Source: Bathymodiolus brooksi
Lineage: Eukaryota; Mollusca; Bivalvia; Mytilida; Modiolidae
Length of the DNA stretch: 64,000 bases
NCBI GenBank assembly: GCA_963680875.1
Contig: OY804580.1
Location: forward strand, 93,649,353-93,713,352
Reading direction: 5' to 3'
The notes beneath the pieces were generated by a model. The model made no database searches. It saw only the letters and a program-made list of their open reading frames with translations, and was not told the DNA's origin. Shown here piece by piece: positions 63,101 to 64,000 of the stretch. How positions within the stretch are numbered: the stretch's first letter is position 1; each line of letters starts with the position of its first letter. The translations under genes and the position numbers were made by a program.

Positions 63101-64000
63101 GAACCGAAATTGGTGGGAAGCACTATGGAAGGTTCTGTATTAAGATTCCTTAAAGCAGAATGAAAGGTGAGCAACACAGGCTCAGCCCACTGAGCCTCTA
63201 GTACTAATAAAAGTTTGACAATGTCAATGTCTTTTACTAATAAAAGTTTGACAATGTCAATGTCTTTTACTAATAAAAGTTGACAATGTCAATGTCTTTT
63301 ACTAATAAAAGTTTGACAATGTCAATGTCTTTTACTAATAAAAGTTTGACAATGTCAATGTCTTTTACTAATAAAAATTTGACAATGTCAGTGTCTTTTT
63401 TACTAATAAAAGTTTGTCAATGTCAATGCCTATTATGGATGCAGAGTTAAGCTTCTTGAAAATGAATTTTATTTACACATATTGACTTCTAGATAATACG
63501 TAAGTTATTATATTTCCAATATTTTTATATGCAGAGATTTATTTATATTTCTGTATATGTTTTTTTTACTTTTTAGGGGGAACTCAGTGAACAAAAATCT
63601 TTGTTTGTCAGAGATCTGAATTCAATCTTAAAAAGGCAGAGTAAACGTAAACATATAAGGAACATCCAATATTTATCAAACAAAGAGCCTTTACAAAAAG
63701 ATCTTTTAAAATTGCAGTCGGCTATATTTAAAACAGCAACTGAGATGTCAAGTTGGGGTAAAGAACTGCCGTTAAGGTGGATTCATTTGGAAACTACATT
63801 GGACGGTGAACGTGATGCTGGATCTAACATACTACCATTCCATCTTGTTGTTAAGTTAGCTAAGGATAGCTCCCTACCTACATCTGATAATGAGGAAATT
63901 ATTTTATTTCTAAGATATCAGCATGAATGTGGACATGTGATATTTTTCAAAGATCTGCCTGATTATATTATACTGAATCCAAGATGGCTGATTGATGCCT
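5579..64000 (+). CDS. HEPN-Ig-Ig-Ig-Roc-COR protein gene, 3' partial
   Basis: Gene-level entry for ten exons: 5579-6182, 7442-7489, 7966-8223, 9054-9311, 10390-10647, 12059-12319, 15600-15734, 18584-19000, 56619-56755 and 63577-64000. Every join has AG/GT borders and keeps one frame; introns 1-8 are all phase 1 and intron 9 is phase 0. The 933 codons seen give HEPN (about 1-200), Ig domains (218-303, 304-389, 390-475), a Roc GTPase with P-loop at 515-522, DFAGQ at 698-702 and TGTDK at 786-790, then COR from about 793. The gene continues beyond the window, so C-terminal domains are unknown. Family knowledge: Roc-COR modules are GTP-dependent dimerising switches; HEPN domains with Rx4-6H are often RNases. 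I infer a cytosolic, nucleotide-regulated sensor or effector, possibly immune. No 5' UTR exon or promoter could be identified. No gene name is recognised. Confidence 0.85.
6258..6640 (+). mobile_element. tRNA-derived SINE, type 2, full length
   Basis: The head looks like tRNA: GTGGCATAATCGTTAGCG (A-box region) and GGGTTAGAGCCCTGG (B-box region). The body includes GGAATCAGGATAATGTG and GACTGTTGTTTCAGTGA. The tail is GAGTTGGCATTAAACAACA followed by ATCACTTACTCACTCA. This head, body and tail set is typical of a SINE family abundant in bivalves. It lies in intron 1 just after exon 1. Its body and tail serve as the reference for the split copy at 16096/17370. It is not a functional tRNA gene. Confidence 0.75.
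6641..7441. other. intron 1 remainder
   Basis: AT-rich intron sequence; no repeat or exon recognised besides the acceptor of exon 2. Confidence 0.5.
7442..7489 (+). CDS. exon 2: 48-nt linker exon
   Basis: This 16-codon exon is too short to be found as an open frame by itself. A good acceptor (CCCTTTAAATTTCAG) precedes it and a strong donor (GTAAGTG) follows. It enters and leaves in phase 1 and translates to [16 protein letters not shown], joining the HEPN exon to the first Ig exon without a stop. Skipping it would also keep the frame, because its length is a multiple of three. It is therefore either a constitutive linker or a cassette exon. Confidence 0.65.
7666..7913 (-). mobile_element. 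tRNA-derived SINE, type 1 (RUDI/MetaSINE-like)
   Basis: On the + strand it reads from the tail inwards: TTAATGCCACGTTCAACAAT, ATTTCAGTTATATCGTGG, GGTGGAGGAAACCGG, then the B-box complement GGGATTTGAACTCGCAAC and finally CCAACTACCATGCG of the tRNA-like head. The central core (TTCCTCCACCA on the SINE strand) and the GTTAAACACCA-type tail are conserved in bivalve SINEs described as RUDI or MetaSINEs; which family applies is from memory. It ends about 50 bp before the exon 3 acceptor. Confidence 0.75.
7966..8223 (+). CDS. exon 3: immunoglobulin domain 1
   Basis: The exon is exactly 258 nt (86 codons), phase 1-1, and encodes one I-set-like Ig domain. Visible landmarks are the B-strand cysteine (LSCEI), the C-strand tryptophan (VTWYKDD), KIHELSI and the DGGRYSIKV turn before the F strand. 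The F-strand position that normally holds the second disulfide cysteine is not a cysteine. An extra cysteine pair (VCCVEG) sits near the A' strand. This pattern resembles intracellular titin/obscurin-type Ig domains rather than secreted receptors. Acceptor TTCTTCAG and donor AAAG/GTAAAT are clear. A bivalve SINE ends about 50 bp upstream of the acceptor, and a HINE-like element begins 7 bp after the donor. Confidence 0.88.
8231..8965 (+). mobile_element. decayed HINE-like element
   Basis: Begins TTTTTAGCTCATCTGAG with a partner AAGTGAGCT forming a 5' stem, followed by a GTCTGTCTGTC stretch. The body has about four decayed units of about 170-180 bp (ACATCAAAGGTTC, AAATTTCCTCTTGGGATC, AAATGTTATCTTGGGAATC). 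No 3' hairpin is left. It starts only 7 bp after the exon 3 donor and fills most of intron 3. Confidence 0.5.
9054..9311 (+). CDS. exon 4: immunoglobulin domain 2
   Basis: Again exactly 258 nt and phase 1-1, so this is a duplicate of the neighbouring Ig exons. It has LNCEV (B strand), GNWYKDD (C strand, tryptophan kept), RIHQLNI and DGGKYVFKI (F strand, cysteine absent), ending ILTVKG. A cysteine is kept in the A' region (TTCLEG), as in domains 1 and 3. The acceptor is TTTTATTTTACCAG and the donor AAAG/GTACAA. An ATG at 9020 opens the same frame upstream of the acceptor, but the homology starts only at the splice site, so the exon start is used. Confidence 0.87.
9312..10389. other. intron 4
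   Basis: AT-rich, no repeat family recognised. A 113-codon frame at 9754-10095 is not similar to anything I know and is probably chance. Confidence 0.5.
10390..10647 (+). CDS. exon 5: immunoglobulin domain 3
   Basis: Third 258-nt, phase 1-1 Ig exon. Landmarks: VTCIED (A' cysteine), LSLVCEL (B-strand cysteine), VTWLKDE (C strand), AHILKFKKL and DGGKYALTA (F strand without cysteine), ending VVLVKG. The A' cysteine, the B-strand cysteine, the W-x-K-D pattern and the DGG-x-Y turn are shared by all three domains. The acceptor is TTTTATTTTAAACAG and the donor AAAG/GTTTGT. The next exon begins the GTPase domain, so the three Ig domains form a spacer between HEPN and the switch. Confidence 0.87.
10782..11369. 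mobile_element. hAT-like deletion derivative
   Basis: Ends are inverted (ATAGATGCCAACC at the left, GGTTGGCATCTAT at the right) and are flanked by the same 7-mer TAAAAGT at 10775-10781 and 11370-11376. Inside, on the + strand, a start [15 protein letters not shown] (11095 on) is followed in another frame by [13 protein letters not shown], a CxxC zinc-finger signature like the N-terminal BED-type fingers of hAT transposases. Only 588 bp remain, so the copy is non-autonomous. hAT elements usually make 8-bp duplications; the 7-mer may have lost one base. Confidence 0.65.
11574..11902 (+). mobile_element. short HINE-like element
   Basis: Starts CTTTTTAGCTCACCTGACC with TGAGCT as 5' stem partner and GGCATCCGTCGTCTG, and ends CCTCTAGTT. 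Inside are two units with CTCCTCTGAAACTGC and TCTAAAACCATTTTGCC. The 3' hairpin has been lost, but both termini remain recognisable. Confidence 0.6.
12059..12319 (+). CDS. exon 6: Roc GTPase, P-loop and switch I
   Basis: The 261-nt exon (phase 1-1) encodes residues 476-562. After a short helical linker ([14 protein letters not shown]) comes the first beta strand (YYIRLMIVG) and a textbook Walker A/G1 motif GENGVGKT at 515-522, then CLMQRLL. Switch I follows as TSTDGIDV, with the likely Mg-binding threonine T539; STxGIDV is typical of Roc domains of ROCO proteins. The acceptor is TTCTTTCATTTAG and the donor GAAG/GTATTT. The Roc fold continues in exons 8 and 9. STAND-like ATPases are less likely because of the later DFAGQ and TGTDK motifs. 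Confidence 0.9.
12391..12760 (+). mobile_element. HINE-like element, family 2
   Basis: The 5' end is a hairpin: CCCCCACAAC, GAA, GTTGTAGGGGG, followed by GTCCGTCCGTCTG. The 3' end is GTGAGCTGTGCTCAC (hairpin) followed by AGTAATACTAGTT. Two internal units share TATG-TCGTA/GGTACGATAACTTGAG (near 12463 and 12628). Sequence differs from the AGCTCACC family, but the plan (5' hairpin, GTCCGTC, internal repeats, 3' hairpin, CTAGTT) is the same. Confidence 0.6.
12799..14369. mobile_element. TTAA-flanked inverted-repeat element, non-autonomous
   Basis: The left end TTAAAGGGAAATTTCGTGA and right end TGTGAAGTTTCCCTTTAA are inverted copies, and similarity continues for about 60 bp (ATATGTTCCTGGTGATATAA against ATATGTTTTTCCTGATGTAT, read inwards on opposite strands). 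TTAA at both borders suggests a TTAA target, as used by piggyBac-like elements; the superfamily is not certain. The 1.57-kb interior has no transposase-like frame. It fills about half of intron 6. Confidence 0.65.
14487..14681 (+). other. orphan open stretch in intron 6
   Basis: A 65-codon open run ([20 protein letters not shown] at the start, then an acidic segment with [15 protein letters not shown]) has a coding look with balanced composition and ends in TAG. No clear splice acceptor in phase 1 precedes it. It may be a fragment of a retroposed gene, or an alternative terminal exon. I do not recognise the protein. Confidence 0.3.
14849..14990 (+). mobile_element. 5' end of another HINE-like family
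   Basis: TTTTTATACGACCGC and GGGTCGTATTATGG form a 5' hairpin (ATACGACC with GGGTCGTAT), followed by CGCGGTCGTCGTCGTC. I recall this terminus as a very abundant repeat in mussel DNA. Only the 5' part is seen; no 3' end was found. Confidence 0.5.
15099..15218. repeat. long imperfect palindrome (foldback/MITE)
   Basis: Left arm AATACAGCCTTTCTATTCAG and right arm CATAGAAAGGCTGTATT are inverted and extend through GTCGATGCAAGTT / AACTTGTATCGAC. Inside is a second, perfect palindrome, GTATATCGACC with GGTCGATATAC (15131-15166). The whole 120 bp can fold into one hairpin. Confidence 0.65.
15319..15568 (+). mobile_element. tRNA-derived SINE, type 1
   Basis: Same family as the copy at 7666 but on the + strand: GTGATCATATGGCAGTTTG (A-box side), GTGAGTTCGAATCTCGATC (B box), CCTCCGGTTTCCTCCACCA, GAAAGTGGCGTTAAACATCA and an AAAC-type tail. 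The tail ends about 31 bp before exon 7, so the branch point of intron 6 must lie in or next to SINE-derived sequence. Confidence 0.8.
15600..15734 (+). CDS. exon 7: charged insertion in the Roc domain
   Basis: A 135-nt phase 1-1 exon encodes residues 563-607: highly charged, no recognisable fold ([20 protein letters not shown] at the start, [11 protein letters not shown] at the end). Borders are TTATTTTAG and ACTG/GTGTGT. It lies between switch I and the DFAGQ motif, where a normal Roc domain has only a few tens of residues, so it is part of a long inserted loop. Being a multiple of three and symmetric, it could be skipped without frame loss. A SINE tail ends about 31 bp upstream of the acceptor. 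Confidence 0.75.
15797..15965 (+). mobile_element. HINE-like 5' fragment
   Basis: Begins TTTTTAGCTCACCTAGCC with partner GCGAGCTTTTGCCATCAC, then decayed satellite sequence (CTCAACCAATTTGAACAAAG). No recognisable 3' end; the right limit is approximate. Confidence 0.5.
16096..16239 (+). mobile_element. SINE type 2, 5'-truncated, left half of split copy
   Basis: Matches the SINE at 6258 from GGCTCTGAATCAGGATAAT through GTTGATGTAGTACAAAG and stops abruptly at ACATTATTATG where the next element begins. The missing tail reappears at 17370. Confidence 0.75.
16240..17369 (+). mobile_element. HINE-like element, family 3, inserted in a SINE
   Basis: Begins with a hairpin (CCCCTTCG, AACGAAGGG, then AGACATATTGT) and ends TTCCTAGTT. 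It splits a type 2 SINE, so both ends are fixed by comparison with the intact copy at 6258. The core is a tandem array (16330-17270). No coding frame. The 3' hexamer CTAGTT and the 5' hairpin are shared with the other HINE-like families of the window. Confidence 0.65.
16330..17270 (+). repeat. tandem units rich in nuclear-receptor half-sites
   Basis: Seven units of variable length (about 90-160 bp) share GGTCAATGATATTTGGTATG, GTGGGTGCATGACCATAAG and CTTGACCTTTGACCTCAAGG. The last word contains TGACCTTTGACCT, a perfect DR1, in five of seven units (near 16430, 16586, 16705, 16865, 17232); the two at about 16985 and 17075 read TGACCGTTGACCT. Confidence 0.8.
17370..17448 (+). mobile_element. SINE type 2, right half of split copy
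   Basis: GTCATTGAAATGTAACTTGT, CTCACCATGATATAGC and a decayed ACATTGAACATTAATCACTC tail continue the SINE interrupted at 16239. Confidence 0.7.
17449..17781. other. intron 7 spacer
   Basis: AT-rich, no gene. ACTCGCTTGACCTAAGTGAG near 17651 is a short hairpin-like word, possibly another decayed element end. Confidence 0.4.
17782..18037 (-). mobile_element. tRNA-derived SINE, type 1
   Basis: Tail side GGTGTTTAATGCCACTTTCA, core GGTGGAGGAAACCAGAG, B-box complement GGATTTGAACTCATAAC, head complement CCATGCGATCATGACC. Same family as 7666 and 15319, minus orientation, in intron 7. Confidence 0.8.
18038..18583. other. intron 7, 3' part
   Basis: AT-rich with T runs; no repeat or exon recognised. 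Confidence 0.5.
18584..19000 (+). CDS. exon 8: insertion end plus Roc G3 (DFAGQ)
   Basis: The 417-nt exon encodes residues 608-746. Its first two thirds (to about 690) are acidic/basic low-homology sequence continuing the insertion of exon 7. The last third returns to the GTPase: [20 protein letters not shown] with G3 motif DFAGQ at 698-702, then [18 protein letters not shown], the strand and helix after switch II seen in ROCO proteins. The acceptor is TTTCTGTTTGTAG and the donor GGAT/GTAAGT. The following intron is 37.6 kb, so the GTPase fold is interrupted by the largest intron of the window. A SINE starts about 30 bp after the donor. Confidence 0.88.
19031..19290 (-). mobile_element. tRNA-derived SINE, type 1
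   Basis: Tail side TGGTGTTTAATGCCACTTTC, core TTGGTGGAGGAAACCAGAG, B-box complement GGGGTTCAAACTCACAAC, head complement CATACGATCACGACC and TGACGGCCCC. It begins about 30 bp after the exon 8 donor. Confidence 0.8.
19391..20583. mobile_element. possible inverted-repeat element
   Basis: ACATTAACATATATTTC near 19394 is partly mirrored by GGACAAATGTTAATGT near 20570, and GTCC-rich words (TTCGGACAACTA, GTTGGACAACCG) recur inverted inside both ends. A purine-rich GGGAGAAGT repeat (19545-19630) and a long palindrome (19916) lie inside. Ends and class are uncertain. Confidence 0.35.
19916..19993. repeat. near-perfect palindrome
   Basis: Arms of about 34 bp: CTTGTTTCTGGTAAAAAAAA, then TATACCTAGATACT at the left, inverted as AGTATCTAGGTATA and TTTTTTTTACCAGAAACAAG at the right, with one single-base difference and a loop of under 10 nt. 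Likely a fixed foldback element. Confidence 0.8.
21040..36803 (+). repeat. satellite array, about 636-bp unit, about 25 copies
   Basis: The word GGTCCCTGGGTGGGTCC or a close variant recurs near 21464, 22102, 22737, 23373, 24009, 25281, 26553, 27177, 27811 and onward, at 620-640 bp. Each unit is a composite of two related sub-blocks, each with CCTCTGAAAC or CCTCGGAAAC, an AACCAAAC word and CAAGATGG. One unit near 35600 has lost about 65 bp and one near 36690 carries a small insertion (AAATAATTTTT). The many frames in both strands are by-products of the repeat. Confidence 0.9.
24700..32300 (+). repeat. two near-identical 3.8-kb higher-order copies
   Basis: A block of six units is present twice with a constant offset of 3802 bp: 24808/28610, 25444/29246, 25748/29550, 26384/30186, 26999/30801 and 27642/31444 start the same private variants. 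Only scattered base differences were seen (for example GCCCTGCC at about 25955 against GCCCCGCC at 29757, and GATGGTCAC at 27868 against GATGATCAC at 31670). Private changes such as the shortened GCCGATTATGCAAATT near 26756/30558 are in both copies. Confidence 0.85.
36804..38902 (+). mobile_element. inner HINE-like element
   Basis: Starts TTTTTAGCTCACCTGACCC with CGTCCGTCCGTCCGTCCGTT and ends CCAGGTGAGCGATTACAGG, GGGAGCCTCTAGTT. Left flank GCATAATGATGAGC and right flank AACATGTATTACAGGATTTT are consecutive in an intact satellite unit of the middle element, so this copy inserted into that array. Its own units are about 310 bp (AGCTCAAATTTTAACTGCAG near 37070, 37385, 37700, 38005). Confidence 0.7.
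38903..39881 (+). repeat. middle element continued after the inner insertion
   Basis: Resumes the 636-bp satellite at ACATGTATTACAGG and runs one and a half units, then a different block (CTTAGTTTAACATAGGACCC, AGATGGCCGCCACAG) leads to the 3' hairpin. Confidence 0.7.
39890..40420 (+). repeat. about 170-bp tandem units of the outer element
   Basis: Three units share CAAGATCTACCTACCCTGC or a close variant, GTAAATC-[CT]GA-TACCCA and TTTTCGTCTTATAT. The array is cut at CTCAATAACTAT by the reverse-transcriptase element and resumes near 42690. Confidence 0.75.
40421..42690 (+). pseudogene. Penelope-like reverse transcriptase, broken
   Basis: Read across stops and frameshifts, the + strand gives an RT protein. 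In order it has an N-terminal part with [35 protein letters not shown] and [12 protein letters not shown] (40424-40887), [13 protein letters not shown] (about 41025), [12 protein letters not shown] (41239), [18 protein letters not shown] (41697) and the catalytic YIDDVLS (about 41836). A thumb-like region to the stop at 42318 includes [18 protein letters not shown]. The PADK and [10 protein letters not shown] blocks favour a Penelope-like element, though the clade is uncertain. No GIY-YIG endonuclease follows. In-frame stops at 40885 and near 41357 and frameshifts near 41750 and 41945 disable it. The 3' part (GCCTGTACCAAGTCAGGG at 42555, CTCGGAGTTCAGTA) resembles a tail I recall from mussel repeats. 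It interrupts the outer element. Confidence 0.75.
43100..43955. other. spacer between two HINE-like elements
   Basis: AT-rich intron sequence. A 70-codon minus frame at 43497-43709 is not recognised. It contains the small hairpin element at 43781. Confidence 0.45.
43781..43904. repeat. imperfect hairpin element of about 124 bp
   Basis: ATACTATCATTGACATTG and AATGGACTTCTCATCGCATCA split into the left arm (43781-43832) are mirrored by TTGATGCGAGATT, GAGAAATCCATT and ACGATAGTAT at the right. Loop of about 15 nt. Likely a tiny MITE or foldback. Confidence 0.55.
44265..54235 (+). repeat. satellite array, 332-bp unit, about 30 copies
   Basis: Each unit holds two related halves of about 166 bp: one with CCAAGATGGCCGCCACCGC and ACATAGATTAACATTGGACC, the other with TTCAAAATGGCGGCTACGGC and GGACTTAGTTTAACATTGG. 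Both contain TTGGACCCTATGGGAAAA. Unit starts are near 44598, 44930, 45262, 46258, 46921, 47253, 47916 and onward. Copies are nearly identical in the middle and more diverged at both ends, as expected from unequal crossing-over. The 119-codon frames overlap from unit to unit because 332 is not a multiple of three; they are not genes. Confidence 0.93.
47250..50570 (+). repeat. 1659-bp higher-order duplication within the 332-bp array
   Basis: Five successive units recur with offset 1659: variants starting at 47737, 47916, 48248, 48580 and 48912 reappear at 49396, 49575, 49907, 50239 and 50571. Shared private changes include ATGGCCCTCTACAAACTTTA with GTTCATTAG before it, AAACTAAACTGCC and GCAGTACTTAG. 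Confidence 0.85.
54471..54620 (-). mobile_element. SINE, left half, split by a HINE-like element
   Basis: Reads GGTGTTTAGCGCCACTTTCA, GCTATATCATGGCGACCAG, GAAGCCGGAGTACCCGG, GAGTCAAGTGCACC and stops where TTTTTAGTTCACC begins. Related to the type 1 SINEs but a distinct subfamily. Confidence 0.75.
54621..56375 (+). mobile_element. HINE-like element inserted in a SINE
   Basis: Starts TTTTTAGTTCACCTGGACC and ends AACCAGGTGAATGATACAGG, CTTGAGAGCCTCTGGTT. It contains about five diverged units of the same 332-bp type as the neighbouring large array (ACATAGATTAACATTGGACC recurs; one unit near 55215 has a deletion joining AACCAAAC to GATCAGAAATCC). It resembles a low-copy version of the 43956 element. 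Confidence 0.75.
56376..56478 (-). mobile_element. SINE, right half (tRNA-like head)
   Basis: GTAATTTACAAAGCCGGGCA, B-box complement CGGGCACGAACCCACACC, then AGCTACCTAACTCATTGAGC and CACCCTGGCC. Joined to 54471-54620 it gives one complete SINE. Confidence 0.75.
56619..56755 (+). CDS. exon 9: Roc G4 region
   Basis: The 137-nt exon joins exon 8 in phase 1 and leaves in phase 0, the first change of phase in the gene. It encodes residues 747-792: [14 protein letters not shown], a polar stretch, then [24 protein letters not shown] occupies the place of the G4 base-recognition strand; Roc domains usually read VGTHxDK there, and here the motif is TGTDK, so the canonical aspartate spacing is altered. 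The acceptor is TTTCTGATTTCTTTAG and the donor TTGAG/GTAATC. The exon is isolated between two very long repeat-filled introns. Confidence 0.85.
56807..57075 (+). mobile_element. tRNA-derived SINE, type 1, best preserved
   Basis: GGCGGCCGTCTTGGTCGTGA, GTATGGTAGTTGGATT, B box TAGTTCGAATCTCGATTAG, CTGGTGGTTTTCTCCGGG, GGTTTCCTCCACCAATAAAA, GTGTTAAACACCATC and an (AAAC)n tail. It is the clearest copy of the family and lies about 50 bp after exon 9. Confidence 0.85.
57433..57560 (+). mobile_element. SINE head with Ser/Leu-tRNA-like A box
   Basis: GGCCTTGATGGCCGAGTGG, TTATGGTTG and a decayed B box (GGGTTTGTGTCTCGATAC). TGGCCGAGTGGTTA is a classical class II tRNA start, but the structure is decayed. 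A SINE fragment, not a tRNA gene. Confidence 0.5.
57600..57860. repeat. dispersed repeat recalled from mussels
   Basis: Contains ACCGAAAGGGTAATCAGA, AAAAACTGGGGGTGAAC, GGTAATCAGTTACTGCTC and CTACATGTGGCACCCGTC. I recall near-identical words as a very common Mytilus genomic repeat. Recognition is from memory only. Confidence 0.5.
57897..58213. repeat. 33-bp minisatellite, left part
   Basis: About 9.6 copies of a unit reading TTTGACAATGTCAATGTC then TTTTACTAATAAAAG. Because 33 is a multiple of three the array is open in one frame ([11 protein letters not shown] repeats, 57784-58218), which does not show it is coding. The array is cut by a HINE-like element and resumes at 63204. Confidence 0.92.
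58661..59117 (+). repeat. left arm of inverted-repeat element
   Basis: Contains GGTGTAGGTTTAGCAAACAC and AACATCACTCCTTTTAGGCC, ends at GTGTTCCTTATATGG. The arms look above 90% identical in inverse orientation by eye. Confidence 0.85.
59360..60010 (+). pseudogene. Penelope-like RT relic, heavily decayed
   Basis: Fragments in shifting frames match the element at 40421: [15 protein letters not shown] (compare [15 protein letters not shown]), [19 protein letters not shown] (compare [19 protein letters not shown]), [31 protein letters not shown]. The catalytic YIDD has become YIDV, and stops and frameshifts are frequent. It is bracketed by the 456-bp inverted arms. Confidence 0.7.
60495..60950 (-). 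repeat. right arm of inverted-repeat element
   Basis: Inverse of 58661-59117: GAACCTACACCCCGTAAGG, GGCCCAAAAGGAGTGATGTT, TTTGCTAAACCTACACCG, ending GTTGGATGCGGTG. Confidence 0.85.
61021..63160 (+). repeat. 622-bp tandem units, about 3.4 copies
   Basis: The same stretch (TGATTTTTTAGATTCATCTG) recurs at 61193, 61815 and 62437, a period of 622 bp. Each long unit contains about four sub-blocks with CTCTGAAACCGCTTGG, AAACTTGGTAGGAAGC, ATCTATGGAAGGTCCTCTAT and AAACATGGCC. Confidence 0.9.
63204..63432. repeat. 33-bp minisatellite, right part
   Basis: About seven further copies of the unit interrupted at 58213, with one base lost in the third copy and one gained near 63395, so no long frame survives on this side. 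Confidence 0.9.
63577..64000 (+). CDS. exon 10: COR domain start, cut by window end
   Basis: The exon opens after TTACTTTTTAG in phase 0 and stays open to the edge (141 full codons, residues 793-933). It reads [20 protein letters not shown], then a helical region, PLRWIHLE, and [20 protein letters not shown] followed by [15 protein letters not shown]. The last part is the conserved COR pattern in which a helix ending in G-x-[IV]-x-[FY]-F is followed by a strand with ILNPxWL. In ROCO proteins COR follows Roc directly and mediates dimerisation. The rest of COR and any C-terminal domain lie to the right. Confidence 0.87.

Larger units (their letters stand above)
58214..63203 (+). mobile_element. 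HINE-like element inserted in the minisatellite
   Basis: Starts TTTAGCTCACCTTGCC with 5' stem AGCTCAC..TTGCC / GGCAA..GTGAGCT and GGCATCTGTCATCCG. Ends AAAGGTGAGCAACACAGG, CCACTGAGCCTCTAGT. Its internal satellite has 622-bp units. It is itself interrupted by the inverted-repeat element 58661-60950. The flanks (GTCAATGTCTTTT and ACTAATAAAAG) join into an intact 33-bp unit. Confidence 0.72.

Overview
The window is animal genomic DNA, AT-rich by eye, with introns carrying canonical GT..AG borders and very dense repeats. The repeats point to a bivalve mollusc: tRNA-derived SINEs with the head and tail types known from bivalves, elements starting TTTTTAGCTCACCTG and ending CTCTAGTT, an element with a GACCGCAAAATTTTTGGGTCG terminus split as GACCGC/GGGTCG, and a dispersed repeat containing ACATGTGGCACCCGTC (57600-57860) that I recall from mytilid mussels. 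The species cannot be fixed from sequence alone.

The window holds one recognisable host gene, on the + strand, running from an ATG at 5579 past the right edge. Ten exons join in one open frame of 933 codons: a DZIP3-type HEPN domain with an intact RNEILH motif, three titin-like immunoglobulin domains each encoded by one 258-nt phase 1-1 exon, a Roc-type GTPase domain (P-loop [18 protein letters not shown]) carrying a long charged insertion, and the start of a COR domain. No signal peptide or membrane segment is seen, so the product should be cytosolic. A HEPN module joined through Ig repeats to a Roc-COR switch suggests a nucleotide-regulated sensor/effector, perhaps in innate defence; that role is inference.

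Layout: 1-5578 upstream sequence with one tandem-repeat element (285-2103), a LINE relic (3957-4488) and otherwise unremarkable AT-rich DNA. 5579-19000 holds exons 1-8, with introns containing SINEs, a hAT-like deletion derivative, a TTAA-flanked inverted-repeat element and several short Helentron-like (HINE-like) elements. 19001-56618 is a single 37.6-kb intron that cuts the GTPase domain between its DFAGQ and TGTDK motifs. It is made almost wholly of HINE-like elements with internal satellites: a three-level nest (20636-43099) whose middle element carries about 25 units of about 636 bp, and a second element (43956-54470) with about 30 units of 332 bp. 56619-56755 is exon 9. 56756-63576 is an intron holding a 33-bp minisatellite split by a HINE-like element, itself split by an inverted-repeat element with a reverse-transcriptase relic. 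63577-64000 is exon 10.

Four interrupted repeats (two SINEs, one minisatellite, one satellite unit) give natural empty-site comparisons that fix the ends of these elements and show insertion at or next to T runs. All thirteen HINE-like copies point the same way as the host gene.
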